A stretch of 64,000 nt of DNA from Marinobacter subterrani (GCF_001045555.1 NZ_LFBU01000001.1:930001-994000); one strand, 5' to 3'; positions 20,640 to 30,270 are shown, numbered from the stretch's first letter. Notes: generated by a model from the letters alone, not told the origin. Program-made: numbers and translations.

Positions 20640-21185
20640 ATGCCAAAGAAGTTCATGAAACGCTATCTGCCCACCCCGGAGAAGGTGCGAGCGATGCAGT
20701 CGCTCAGCTTCCTGGGCGATATCCTTCACGAACCGAACCTCTGGCATATCAATCGCCACAGCGTCGCCCGCGCCTTTCTTGTCGGCGTCTGGTTCTGCTT
20801 TATACCCATGCCGTTCCAGATGCTCGCGGCGGCCATTTTTGCTGTCTGGCTCAACGCCAACCTGCCGCTGTCGGTTGTTCTGGTCTGGATCAGCAACCCG
20901 ATAACCATGCCGCCGCTTTTCTATTTCAACTATAAAGTCGGCGCCTGGGCGCTTAGCCGCCCGGTTCTCAGTTTCGAGTTCCAACTGTCATGGTCGTGGA
21001 TCAGTGAGCGCATCATGGACATTGGCATCCCCCTGTATCTGGGCTCGCTGATTGTCGCAACTGTGTCGGCCTGCTTTTCGTACCTGATTATCCAGTTGCT
21101 GTGGCGCCGCAAGGTACGCTCTGACTGGCGGTTACGGCAGATCAACCGACGGAAACGCCATCAGGCAGCCGATCAAACTTCCTGA
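20640..21185 (+). CDS. DUF2062 domain-containing membrane protein
   Basis: A 181-residue protein with the DUF2062 pattern: basic N-terminus, HRHSVARAFLVG-like entry (here NRHSVARAFLVGVW), then ISNPITMPPLFYFNYKVGAW, and a second hydrophobic block near 130-160. The C-terminal tail is strongly basic. Its function is not established. In Pseudomonas a relative sits between the comEC and lol genes, as here. It converges on lolD and overlaps its end by 13 bp. Confidence 0.85.
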   Translation: MPKKFMKRYLPTPEKVRAMQSLSFLGDILHEPNLWHINRHSVARAFLVGVWFCFIPMPFQMLAAAIFAVWLNANLPLSVVLVWISNPITMPPLFYFNYKVGAWALSRPVLSFEFQLSWSWISERIMDIGIPLYLGSLIVATVSACFSYLIIQLLWRRKVRSDWRLRQINRRKRHQAADQTS

Positions 21186-21883
21186 ATCAGCCGGCCCTGC
21201 TCCAGCCGAAGCACTCGCCCGAGACTCCGGGCCATTTTCATGTCATGGGTCACCATCACAAACGCAATGCCGAACTGATCCCGAAGGGATTCAATCAGCG
21301 ACCGGACTCCCTCTCCGGTATGCTCATCAAGGTTGCCGGTGGGCTCATCCATCAGTACACAATCCGGCTCATTGACCAGTGCCCGGGCAATGGCAACCCT
21401 CTGGCGCTCGCCGCCGGAGAGTTCACCGGGTTTATGGGCCAGGCGCTCGGCAAGACCAACCCGACCTAACAGCACATCCGCTTTCTTCCGGGCATCCGCA
21501 ACCGGCAGGCCGCCCAGTACGCAGGGCATCATGACGTTTTCCAGGGCCGTAAACTCAGGTAGCAGGTGGTGAAACTGATACACAAAGCCCAGGTGACGGT
21601 TGCGGAACCTGGCGCGACCGCCCTCGGAAAGCCGGTGAATCTCCTTGCCGCAGATGGAAATCTGGCCCGATGATGGCTTGTCCAGCCCGCCCAGCAGGTT
21701 GAGCAGCGTGGTCTTACCGGCGCCGCTGCTGCCGACAATGGCGACCGTTTCTCCGGGCGCCACTTCAAGGGAAATATCCGAAAAAATGGTCAGCTTTTCA
21801 GGACCCTCACTGTAGGTTCGGGTCACCTGCCGACAGTCAATCACCAGGGGTGAATCCGACATGGCCGATTGTTCCTTACTCAT
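21173..21883 (-). CDS. lolD: Lipoprotein-releasing ABC transporter ATPase
   Basis: The ATPase of the Lol system, which extracts outer-membrane lipoproteins from the inner membrane and hands them to LolA. The 236-residue protein has Walker A GSSGAGKTTLLNLLGG, signature LSGGERQRVAIARAL, Walker B CVLMDEPTGNLD and the LolD-type FVYQFHHLLPEF segment. The start at 21883 overlaps the permease stop by 8 bp; an internal ATG at 21862 is the alternative. Only one permease gene is adjacent. Confidence 0.95.
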   Translation of the reverse strand: MSKEQSAMSDSPLVIDCRQVTRTYSEGPEKLTIFSDISLEVAPGETVAIVGSSGAGKTTLLNLLGGLDKPSSGQISICGKEIHRLSEGGRARFRNRHLGFVYQFHHLLPEFTALENVMMPCVLGGLPVADARKKADVLLGRVGLAERLAHKPGELSGGERQRVAIARALVNEPDCVLMDEPTGNLDEHTGEGVRSLIESLRDQFGIAFVMVTHDMKMARSLGRVLRLEQGRLIQEV

Positions 21884-23117
21884 AGCGAAGCGCCTCCGCC
21901 GGATCTACCCGGGAAGCCCGCCAGGCCGGGTAAATGGTTGCCAGAAGACTCATGGCAAGGCCAGCGCCGCTGATTATGAAAACGTCCTGCCATAGCAGTT
22001 GCGATGGCAGGTAACTGATGAAATAAACGTCAGAACTCAGGAACTGGTGCCCGATAACCCCCTCCAGCCAGGAGATAAACGCACTGATATTGAGGGCGCC
22101 CACCACACCCAGCGTGGTGCCTATGAGGGTGCCAAAGACACCGATCACTGCGCCCTGCACAACGAAAATCCGCATGATCCGGCCCGGTGTCGCGCCCATG
22201 GTCCGGAGAATGGCAATATCGCCGGTTTTGTCAGTCACCACCATCACCAGGGTGGACACGATATTGAACGCGGCCACAGCAACAATGAACATGAGCAGCA
22301 GGCCAATCATGGTTTTCTCCATCCGGATGGCCTGGAACAGGTTACCGTGAGTACGGGTCCAGTCAGAAACGTAATACCGCCCGGGAAGCTGCCGCGCTAC
22401 TTCCTCTGAGACCTTGGGAGCCGCAAACAGGTCGTCCACCAGCAGGCGAATACCTTCGGCCTTGCCACCGGTGCGCATGAGGACCGATGCATCGTCCATA
22501 TGGATCAGGGTGTAACTGCCATCGAGCTCCGCCCCGACGCTGAAAACACCCTTCACGGTGAATCGCTTGAGCCTGGGCAGGACGCCCGCGGGCGTAATGG
22601 ACGCTTCCGGCAGTACCACGGTAACCTTGTCGCCCACCTGGAGCCGCAGACTGGCTGCCATCAGCCGGCCGACAATGATGCCGAATTCACCGGACACCAG
22701 GTCGTCAAGGCTGCCTTCGATCATATGGTCTTCAATGATGGAAACGGTACGTTCCTGCTCCGGCAGAATGCCATTGAGCATGACACCCCGGACATTGCCA
22801 CCACCGGTGACCATGGCCTGGCCCTGAATAAACGGAGCGGCTGCCAGCACCCGGGGATGCTGCTCCACCCGGGCATCAATCGAGCGCCAGTCGTCAAGCG
22901 GGCCAGTGCCCTGGATCGTGGCGTGGGGCACCATCCCGAGAATCCTCTGTTTGAGCTCCCGGTCAAAGCCGTTCATCACGGAAAGAACAATAATCAGAAC
23001 CGCGACACCGAGCATCAGCCCGATCATCGAGGTCAGGGAGATGAAGGAAATGAAGTGATTCCGGCGTTTGGCCGCCGTGTACCGCAAGCCTATATAAAAT
23101 GATAAGGGTCTGAACAT
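21876..23117 (-). CDS. Lipoprotein-releasing system permease, LolC/LolE family (possibly LolF-type)
   Basis: A 413-residue inner-membrane permease with the family start MFRPLSFYIGLRY. One helix (about 25-50) is followed by a large periplasmic domain and three C-terminal helices (about 270-400). The periplasmic ASITPAGVLPRLKRF segment resembles the LolC loop that docks LolA, and LDGSYTLIHMDDA follows. The frame is open to 23282, but the family start at 23117 is chosen although no good ribosome site is seen. Pseudomonas and E. coli have lolC and lolE around lolD; here lolD is followed by a convergent unrelated gene, so one permease may form a homodimer, as described for LolF. Confidence 0.88.
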   Translation of the reverse strand: MFRPLSFYIGLRYTAAKRRNHFISFISLTSMIGLMLGVAVLIIVLSVMNGFDRELKQRILGMVPHATIQGTGPLDDWRSIDARVEQHPRVLAAAPFIQGQAMVTGGGNVRGVMLNGILPEQERTVSIIEDHMIEGSLDDLVSGEFGIIVGRLMAASLRLQVGDKVTVVLPEASITPAGVLPRLKRFTVKGVFSVGAELDGSYTLIHMDDASVLMRTGGKAEGIRLLVDDLFAAPKVSEEVARQLPGRYYVSDWTRTHGNLFQAIRMEKTMIGLLLMFIVAVAAFNIVSTLVMVVTDKTGDIAILRTMGATPGRIMRIFVVQGAVIGVFGTLIGTTLGVVGALNISAFISWLEGVIGHQFLSSDVYFISYLPSQLLWQDVFIISGAGLAMSLLATIYPAWRASRVDPAEALRYE

Positions 23118-23239
23118 GGAGAGGAGCCTGTTGCTACCTTCAGGTCGGTCGTGGTCTGGTTTTCCCGAGTACCTTCCAGCACAGAGGGAAACTGCTAAAC
23201 TATTCTGTATCAATACAATTTCAGTTTTCCGGAGCCGAG

Positions 23240-23827
23240 ATGCCGCCATCCAACACCCCCAGCGCACCAACGGATGATGCATCCGAACGCCGAGACTTTT
23301 TCCGGATTGACGACCGCATCGGCCTGGAAATCCGCAAACTGGCGCCGGATAGCCCCCCGGATTCAGACGTTTTCGACGGCGGCCACCTTGAAAGCCTGAA
23401 AGCAGAGTTCAGGCGGCTGGACCAGGACGTAAAATCCCAGTTGGCCAGCCTTGCCGACAGAGACCGGCTGCTTACCGGACTGATCAAATCCCTGAACGGC
23501 AAGCTGGATACGCTTGCGCGCATTATGGCCTTTGAGCAAAATCCGTTGCAACCGGAGGACTGGCAGGAGGCGACCCTGAGCGAGGGCGGCCTGTCGTTCG
23601 CAAGCAAAACCCCTGCCTGGCAACCGGGGGACCGACTTGCCCTTCGCATGACGCTTCCGCCCGAACTTTTTCAGCCGCAGGCGATCGCACGGGTACTGGA
23701 GGTACACCCCGACGCTGCAGGTGGGGCAAGGGTCCACACCGAGTTTATACGGATTGATGACAGCGACCGCCAGCAAATCGCGCGTCATGTGATGCGTTGG
23801 CAGATCCGACAGCGGCAAAAAGGGTAG
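23240..23827 (+). CDS. PilZ-like domain protein
   Basis: A 195-residue cytoplasmic protein. RxxxR occurs at residues 18-22 in ERRDFFRI, the usual PilZ entry. The second motif reads TLSEGG (112-117), where the canonical Asp or Asn is Thr. A helical, charged stretch (about 45-100) separates the two motifs, much longer than in minimal PilZ domains. A PilZ protein is divergent from the lol genes in P. aeruginosa too (PA2989, from memory). Binding of cyclic di-GMP is therefore plausible but not assured. Confidence 0.72.
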   Translation: MPPSNTPSAPTDDASERRDFFRIDDRIGLEIRKLAPDSPPDSDVFDGGHLESLKAEFRRLDQDVKSQLASLADRDRLLTGLIKSLNGKLDTLARIMAFEQNPLQPEDWQEATLSEGGLSFASKTPAWQPGDRLALRMTLPPELFQPQAIARVLEVHPDAAGGARVHTEFIRIDDSDRQQIARHVMRWQIRQRQKG

Positions 23828-23935
23828 ACTGGGGAAAAACGGGTGACTTTTACCAATCTTTTTCGGATATTACGCTTTATCCATGTCCTCGGGAACGATC
23901 GTTTGGAGGGCACCAGTCGTTATGGAGATCGAACA

Positions 23936-24241
23936 ATGAACAAAAACCGAACCCTGCTGGGGGCACTGGCCCTGTCCACCACACTTGCCCTGCTTCCCAC
24001 CGCGTCCGCTGTTGCCGAAGAGATTCTTGTACCGGTAGGAAGCCAGGCAGACCGGGAACCGGCAAACATTCCCCGCACCGGTACAAGCCAGGACACGGTC
24101 AGATCGACCTGGGGTGCGCCCCTGGAAATTCAGGGCCCGGTTGGTCAACCGCCCATTACCCAGTGGCACTACCAGACTTTTGTGGTGTATTTCGAAAATG
24201 ATCGGGTAATCCATACCGTTCTCAAGCACAATCCCCAATAG
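23936..24241 (+). CDS. Small secreted protein with BamE-like repeat
   Basis: A 101-residue protein with a clear signal peptide (basic MNKNR, hydrophobic core, cleavage near AVAEE, about residue 24). The mature part has the pattern GTSQDTVRSTWGAP ... ITQWHYQTFVVYFE ... VIHTV, which resembles the alpha-beta-beta repeat of BamE/SmpA-like proteins. There is no lipobox Cys, so it should be soluble in the periplasm rather than anchored. The frame extends upstream to 23843 but the signal peptide fixes the ATG at 23936. The function is unknown. Confidence 0.75.
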   Translation: MNKNRTLLGALALSTTLALLPTASAVAEEILVPVGSQADREPANIPRTGTSQDTVRSTWGAPLEIQGPVGQPPITQWHYQTFVVYFENDRVIHTVLKHNPQ

Positions 24242-24292
24242 CCGATAACGGCCCTCAAAGGCCGGAAACTCCCTGCTAATGTCCTGACGGTC

Positions 24293-24325
24293 AGACGACG
24301 GTTGGTCCGAAGGGCGTCTTTTTTT
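24293..24325 (+). terminator. Rho-independent terminator before aguA
   Basis: AGACG (24293-24297) pairs with CGTCT (24315-24319). An inner CGG/CCG pair strengthens the stem, and seven T residues run 24319-24325. It ends the BamE-like transcript. It lies only 20 bp before the aguA start, so the aguA promoter must lie further upstream or the terminator must be partial. Confidence 0.65.
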
Positions 24326-24344
24326 GATTCAAGGTGGCTGCGAA

Positions 24345-25397
24345 GTGACAACCAGACGCGTATTGCCCGCAGAATGGGCGCCCCAGAGTGCCGTAATGCT
24401 GACCTGGCCCCACCCCGGGACAGACTGGGCAAACAGCCTGGAGGAGGTCGAACCGGTCTTCCTCGACATCGCCAGGGCCGTGCTGCGCTACGAAAATCTG
24501 GTTATCAGCGGCGAATACGTCGCCCGCCTGCAGGAGCTTGACCGCGACCTGAACCGCTATGCCCAGGAAAACGGTTTGCCCGGCCGGGTATACACCGTTC
24601 CCGCACCAGCAAACGACACCTGGGCAAGGGATCATGGCCCGATTACCGTCGCAACTGATGACGGCCCGGCGCTGCTGGATTTCCGGTTCAATGCCTGGGG
24701 CGGGAAGTTTCCGTTCGAAAAAGACGACGCCCTCAACCGACACCTGGCCAATGCCGGGGTATTCGGCAGCACCCCGATGCATCAGGTCGACTTTGTGCTG
24801 GAAGGCGGCTCCATTGAAGCCGATGGTCAGGGAACACTGCTGACCACCTCCGAGTGCCTGTTGACCCCTACCAGGAATCCGTCGGTGGATCGCACCGCGA
24901 TCGAGCAGCTTCTTGCCGAAGTTCTGGGCGTCACCCGCATTCTCTGGCTGAATCATGGTTACCTTGCCGGAGACGACACCGACAGCCATATTGATACGCT
25001 GGCCCGTTTCTGCGCCCCGGATCACATCTGCTATGTGACCTGCCCGGATGTCGCAGACGAACACTACAGCGCCCTGGCAGCCATGGAGGAGGAGTTACAG
25101 GAGTTCCGCCAGCCCGACGGCACGCCTTACAGGCTCACCGCCCTGCCCTGGCCAGACCCCATCCATGATGAAGACGGCGAACGCCTGCCAGCCACCTATG
25201 CCAATTTCCTGATCATTAACGATGCCGTGTTGCTGCCCGTTTATGGCGTTCCCCAGGACGGAGAGGCGATTAAGGTCATGAAGCGGATTTTCCCCTCCCG
25301 GGACATCCTGCCAATTGACTGTCGGGCCCTGATTCACCAGCATGGCAGCCTGCACTGTGTAACCATGCAGATTCCGGCAGGAGTCGTGACACCATGA
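24345..25397 (+). CDS. aguA: Agmatine deiminase
   Basis: Hydrolyses agmatine to N-carbamoylputrescine and ammonia. The 350-residue protein belongs to the guanidino-group modifying (PAD-like) superfamily. TWPHPGTDW sits at the N-terminus, with ARDHGP near residue 90, the LNHGYLAGDDTDSHID loop and the catalytic Cys in HGSLHCVTMQ near the C-terminus. I use GTG 24345 because AAGGTGG lies 7 bases upstream; a TTG at 24324 also opens the frame. It overlaps aguB by 4 bp, so the two-step agmatine-to-putrescine route is encoded together. Confidence 0.95.
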   Translation: MTTRRVLPAEWAPQSAVMLTWPHPGTDWANSLEEVEPVFLDIARAVLRYENLVISGEYVARLQELDRDLNRYAQENGLPGRVYTVPAPANDTWARDHGPITVATDDGPALLDFRFNAWGGKFPFEKDDALNRHLANAGVFGSTPMHQVDFVLEGGSIEADGQGTLLTTSECLLTPTRNPSVDRTAIEQLLAEVLGVTRILWLNHGYLAGDDTDSHIDTLARFCAPDHICYVTCPDVADEHYSALAAMEEELQEFRQPDGTPYRLTALPWPDPIHDEDGERLPATYANFLIINDAVLLPVYGVPQDGEAIKVMKRIFPSRDILPIDCRALIHQHGSLHCVTMQIPAGVVTP

Positions 25398-26317
25398 GCC
25401 ACAACCCGATGCCCAACCAGATCGCCATCGCCGCCATCCAGCAGGCCTGCAGCCCTGATAAGGCCGCCAGCCTGGCTGTCACGGAAAAACTGGTACGGGA
25501 AGCCGCGACAAACGGAGCAGGCCTGATTATCCTGCAGGAACTCCACGCCACACTGTATTTCTGCCAGACCGAGGACACTTCAGTCTTTGAACTGGCCGAG
25601 CCAATACCTGGCCCGACCAGCAAGAGACTGGCCGACCTGGCCCGGGAACTTGGCATTGTGCTCGTGGGCTCCATCTTTGAACGGCGGATGAACGGGGTTT
25701 ATCACAACACGGCCGTGGTGTTTGAGAAGGACGGCACCCTGGCCGGACTGTACCGGAAAATGCATATCCCGGATGATCCCGGCTTTTATGAGAAGTTCTA
25801 CTTCACCCCGGGTGACGCTCAGTTCAACGATGGCCGGAGCGGCTTTACGCCCATCGAGACCTCCGTGGGCAAGCTGGGCGTTCTGGTGTGCTGGGACCAG
25901 TGGTACCCGGAGGCTGCCCGGCTGATGGCCCTGGCCGGCGCGGAAATCCTCATCTACCCCACGGCGATCGGCTGGGATGTCACCGACGATCCCGACGAAC
26001 AGGCCCGGCAACTGGAGGCCTGGGTCACCGTACAGCGGGGCCACGCTGTCGCCAACAACCTGCCGGTGGTCGCACCCAACCGCGTCGGCACCGAACCCGA
26101 CCCTTCCGGCCAGACCGACGGCATTCGCTTCTGGGGCAACAGCTTCATTTGCGGGCCCCAGGGCGAATTCCTGGCCCGGGCCGATGACCGCTCTGAATGC
26201 ATTCTGGCCGTCACCCTTGACCGCAACCGCAGTGAATCGGTTCGTCGCATCTGGCCGTATCTGAGAGACCGCCGTATAGACGCCTACGGCGATATTCTCA
26301 AGCGCGTGAGGGACTGA
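25394..26317 (+). CDS. aguB: N-carbamoylputrescine amidohydrolase
   Basis: Converts N-carbamoylputrescine to putrescine, CO2 and ammonia. The 307-residue nitrilase-superfamily protein shows the Glu-Lys-Cys triad: Glu in LQELHATLYF, Lys in YRKMHIPDD and Cys in LVCWDQWYPEAARL. The IPDDPGFYEKFYF segment is typical of AguB and plant CPA enzymes. ATG 25394 overlaps the aguA stop. The gene for the agmatine-producing arginine decarboxylase is not in this window. Confidence 0.95.
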   Translation: MSHNPMPNQIAIAAIQQACSPDKAASLAVTEKLVREAATNGAGLIILQELHATLYFCQTEDTSVFELAEPIPGPTSKRLADLARELGIVLVGSIFERRMNGVYHNTAVVFEKDGTLAGLYRKMHIPDDPGFYEKFYFTPGDAQFNDGRSGFTPIETSVGKLGVLVCWDQWYPEAARLMALAGAEILIYPTAIGWDVTDDPDEQARQLEAWVTVQRGHAVANNLPVVAPNRVGTEPDPSGQTDGIRFWGNSFICGPQGEFLARADDRSECILAVTLDRNRSESVRRIWPYLRDRRIDAYGDILKRVRD

Positions 26318-26324
26318 GCCCGGA

Positions 26325-27236
26325 ATGAAAAAACTGGTCGACACCGTTGTCAGTGAACTGAACCAGATACTTCTGGGCAAGGATCAACAGGTTCGCCTGG
26401 CGCTCTGCGGGCTCCTGGCTCGCGGCCACCTGCTCATTGAAGACATCCCGGGCATGGGCAAGACCACCCTCTCCCATGCCCTGGCCAAAGTGATGGGGCT
26501 CAGCTACCAGCGCATCCAGTTCACCAACGACCTGCTGCCTGCCGACGTACTGGGCTACTCCATGTACGACAAACAGGCCGGCAGCCTGGTTTTTCACCCG
26601 GGCCCGATCTTCGCCCAGGTCGTACTGGCCGATGAAATAAACCGGGCATCGCCGCGCACCCAGAGCGCGCTGCTGGAAGCCATGGAAGAGCGACAGGTGT
26701 CCATTGAGGGAGAAACCCGCCCACTGCCCCACCCCTTCTTCGTAATCGCCACCCAGAACCCGATTGAACAGGGCGGTACTTATCCGTTACCGGAATCCCA
26801 GTTGGACCGGTTCCTGATGCGCCTGCGCCTTGGCTACCCGGACCCTAGGGCCGAGCGCGAACTGCTGGAAGGCGAGGACCGCCGCGTGCTGACCGAACAA
26901 CTCGGCGCCCTGCTCTCCCGGGACGATCTGATGACCCTCCAGGAAGGCGTAACCCGGGTGACCGCAAGTCCCGCCCTGCTGGATTACATCCAGCGCCTCC
27001 TGGGCCAGAGCCGAAGAATGCCTGGCCTGCTCTACGGCTTGTCACCCAGGGCCGGCCTCGGCCTGCTCCGGGCCGCCAAGGCCTGGGCCATGATGGACGG
27101 CAGGCATCACGTACTGCCTGACGATATCCAGGCGGTGTTCCCCGCCGTGGCCGAACACCGCCTGGAACAGGGCGAGTCCGGCAAAAGCGCCGAGCGCGTG
27201 CGCCAGCTCCTGGCAACCGTTTCGGTGCTTGAGTAA
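26325..27236 (+). CDS. MoxR-family AAA+ ATPase
   Basis: A 303-residue AAA_3 ATPase. Walker A is IPGMGKTTL (about 39-47), Walker B and its extension are VLADEINRASPRTQSALLEAMEE, and the sensor and lid segment follows (to SPRAGLGLLRAAKAWA). MoxR proteins act as chaperones that activate or assemble partner proteins. They usually sit beside DUF58 and von Willebrand factor A genes, and neither is present here. It begins 7 bp after aguB in the same direction, so it is probably read with aguAB. The next gene is trxB. Confidence 0.92.
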   Translation: MKKLVDTVVSELNQILLGKDQQVRLALCGLLARGHLLIEDIPGMGKTTLSHALAKVMGLSYQRIQFTNDLLPADVLGYSMYDKQAGSLVFHPGPIFAQVVLADEINRASPRTQSALLEAMEERQVSIEGETRPLPHPFFVIATQNPIEQGGTYPLPESQLDRFLMRLRLGYPDPRAERELLEGEDRRVLTEQLGALLSRDDLMTLQEGVTRVTASPALLDYIQRLLGQSRRMPGLLYGLSPRAGLGLLRAAKAWAMMDGRHHVLPDDIQAVFPAVAEHRLEQGESGKSAERVRQLLATVSVLE

Positions 27237-27332
27237 ATAGCAAGGTTTTATAAGCGAAATTGCCCAAAACAAATGGCAGACTGCCGCTTTCATGTTAGCC
27301 TTTTCACCTTTCCCCGAAGCGCCCGGCCCTGA

Positions 27333-28331
<999 letters not shown>

Positions 28332-28376
28332 TTGTGATTCAGTAACAAAGAGGAACGCGAACTCAAAAGTTTGCGA

Positions 28377-28483
28377 AGGCCGGTGGGAGCCGCCTTCTGA
28401 AACTGTGCGGAGCCATGGATGGCGGAGCCAAGCGTACAAGGACGTATTCACAGCGTGTTTCAGAAGGCGGCTCCCACCGGCCT
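28377..28483. repeat. 107-bp palindromic intergenic element
   Basis: Two perfect 27-bp inverted arms, 28377-28403 and 28457-28483, enclose a 53-bp centre. The arms include GGTGGGAGCCGCCTTCTGAA and its complement. The centre holds a second small palindrome, GCCATGGATGGC (about 28412-28423). Transcribed, it would make a long hairpin between trxB and aat. There is no T-tract for a normal terminator and no obvious target duplication. I have a weak memory of similar sequences scattered in Marinobacter and relatives, which suggests a REP- or MITE-like dispersed element, but only one copy is in this window. Confidence 0.8.
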
Positions 28484-28526
28484 GAACTCTATAGGCCCGA
28501 AACATCGCAGTAATTACCGGAGAAGG

Positions 28527-29240
28527 ATGACCTCACTACCCTGGCTAGACCCCGACCAACTCTGGTTCCCCCCCGCCAGCGAAGCCCTGGACGACCCGGA
28601 CGGCCTGCTGGCCCTCGGCGGCGACCTGTCTACCGACAGACTCATACTCGCCTACCGAAACGGCATATTCCCCTGGTACAGCGATGAGCAGCCCATACTC
28701 TGGTGGTCTCCCAACCCACGATGCGTGCTGTTCCCAAACGAAATCCACGTATCCCGCAGCCTGCACCGAACCCTCAACAAACAGCGCTTTCAGGTGACTG
28801 CGGACCGGGCCTTCGGCCGGATCATCCGGCTGTGCGCGTCCACACGGGCCGAGGGCACCTGGATTACCCAGGAAATGATTGCCAGTTATGCGGAACTGCA
28901 CCGAATGGGTGTGGCGCATTCTATTGAAGTCTGGAATCACCGGGGCGACCTGGCCGGCGGCATGTACGGCCTGGCCATCGGCACGTGTTTCTTCGGGGAA
29001 TCCATGTTCTCCCTGGAAACCAACGCATCCAAGGTTCTGATGGTGCACCTGGCCCACCAGCTGCAGGACTGGGGCTACCGCATCATGGACTGCCAGGTGG
29101 AGAGCCGACACCTCCTGACCATGGGCGCCAGGACCATTCCCCGGGAAGAGTTTTTATCTATACTCAGGATGAGCATCGATCAGAAACCGGATCAGACCGA
29201 CTGGACCTTCCAATGGTGTTGGCCCGGGCCGGAGGTGTAA
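28527..29240 (+). CDS. aat: Leucyl/phenylalanyl-tRNA-protein transferase
   Basis: Adds Leu or Phe from aminoacyl-tRNA to proteins with N-terminal Arg or Lys, creating ligands for ClpS. The 237-residue protein shows the family sequence: LDPDQLWFPP, GLLALGGDLS, GIFPWYSDEQPILWWSPNPR and GESMFS. ATG 28527 is preceded by GGAGAAGG. The frame runs back through the palindromic element to 28419, but those residues are not family-like. The bpt gene follows without any gap, and clpS and clpA are 3.5 kb away, so the pathway genes are clustered. Confidence 0.97.
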   Translation: MTSLPWLDPDQLWFPPASEALDDPDGLLALGGDLSTDRLILAYRNGIFPWYSDEQPILWWSPNPRCVLFPNEIHVSRSLHRTLNKQRFQVTADRAFGRIIRLCASTRAEGTWITQEMIASYAELHRMGVAHSIEVWNHRGDLAGGMYGLAIGTCFFGESMFSLETNASKVLMVHLAHQLQDWGYRIMDCQVESRHLLTMGARTIPREEFLSILRMSIDQKPDQTDWTFQWCWPGPEV

Positions 29241-29954
29241 ATGAGCAACCTCAGAACACTGGTGTTTTTTGCAACCCCGCCACACGATTGCAGCTACCTG
29301 CCAGACCGCGAGGCAACCACCATGTTTGTGGACCCGCGGGCTCATATTGACAAAAAGCTCTACAGCCAGCTCACGGCCCTGGGGTTTCGCCGCAGCGGGT
29401 CGCATTACTACCGCCCCCATTGCGAACAGTGTAACGCCTGCATTCCCGTTCGCCTGAAAGTCGATGATTTCAAGCCTGATCGAAGCCAGAGGCGGGTACT
29501 GAAGAAAAACGAGGACCTGGAGTGCAGCCTGGTACCGGCGACCTTCGCCGAGCGCTACTACCAGCTTTATGCCACCTATATTGAGCAGCGCCACAGTGAC
29601 GGGGATATGTATCCCCCGTCGCGGGAGCAGTTCATCTCATTCCTGGTAGAAGGGGCCACCGATTCGTGGTTTCTGGAAATCCGGAAAGACAACCACCTTG
29701 TGGGCCTGGCAGCCGTCGACCTGCTCGATGATGGCCTGTCTGCTATCTACACGGTTTTCGAACCCGGGATGGAAGACCGCAGCCTTGGTACCTTTGCCGT
29801 CCTGTGGCAAATTGCCGAGGCCCGCCGCAAGGGCCTGCCGCACCTGTACCTCGGGTACTGGATCAAACAGTGCCGGAAAATGAATTACAAAACCCGTTTT
29901 CGCCCCATCGAGGCGCTCCGGGACGGGCATTGGCGCGAGCTGGACACAGGCTGA
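29241..29954 (+). CDS. bpt: Aspartate/glutamate leucyltransferase
   Basis: Transfers Leu to proteins with N-terminal Asp or Glu, feeding the ClpS/ClpAP pathway. The 237-residue Ate1-related protein keeps the Cys-rich HCEQCNACIPVRL motif, the RSQRRVLKKNEDL segment and the C-terminal YLGYWIKQCRKMNYK. The ATG directly follows the aat stop codon, so translation is coupled. Together with aat it gives this organism both bacterial N-end-rule transferases. Confidence 0.95.
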   Translation: MSNLRTLVFFATPPHDCSYLPDREATTMFVDPRAHIDKKLYSQLTALGFRRSGSHYYRPHCEQCNACIPVRLKVDDFKPDRSQRRVLKKNEDLECSLVPATFAERYYQLYATYIEQRHSDGDMYPPSREQFISFLVEGATDSWFLEIRKDNHLVGLAAVDLLDDGLSAIYTVFEPGMEDRSLGTFAVLWQIAEARRKGLPHLYLGYWIKQCRKMNYKTRFRPIEALRDGHWRELDTG

Positions 29955-30034
29955 CTTTGCCAAACGCGGATAAATCAGGCAGAATTGCGCAATTTAGAAT
30001 CACGAGAACCATACCCTAACGAGGTTTCTACTGA

Positions 30035-30253
30035 ATGCCGAAATCAGATGCCATTGAAATGGAAGGCGTTATTATCGATACCCTTCCGAACACCATGTTC
30101 CGTGTTGAGCTGAGCAACGGTCATGTTGTGACGGCTCACATCTCCGGAAAGATGCGCAAAAACTACATCCGCATCCTGACAGGTGACAAGGTCAAGGTTG
30201 AGCTGACTCCCTATGACCTGAGCAAGGGCCGCATCGTTTACCGCGCCCGTTAA
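30035..30253 (+). CDS. infA: Translation initiation factor IF-1
   Basis: A 72-residue OB-fold protein that occupies the ribosomal A site during initiation. The sequence is near-canonical: [39 protein letters not shown] and the end [14 protein letters not shown]. It lies between bpt and the convergent clpA and ends at a strong terminator, an arrangement common in gammaproteobacteria. Confidence 0.98.
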   Translation: MPKSDAIEMEGVIIDTLPNTMFRVELSNGHVVTAHISGKMRKNYIRILTGDKVKVELTPYDLSKGRIVYRAR

Positions 30254-30270
30254 TGCTCCCGTGACATCTG

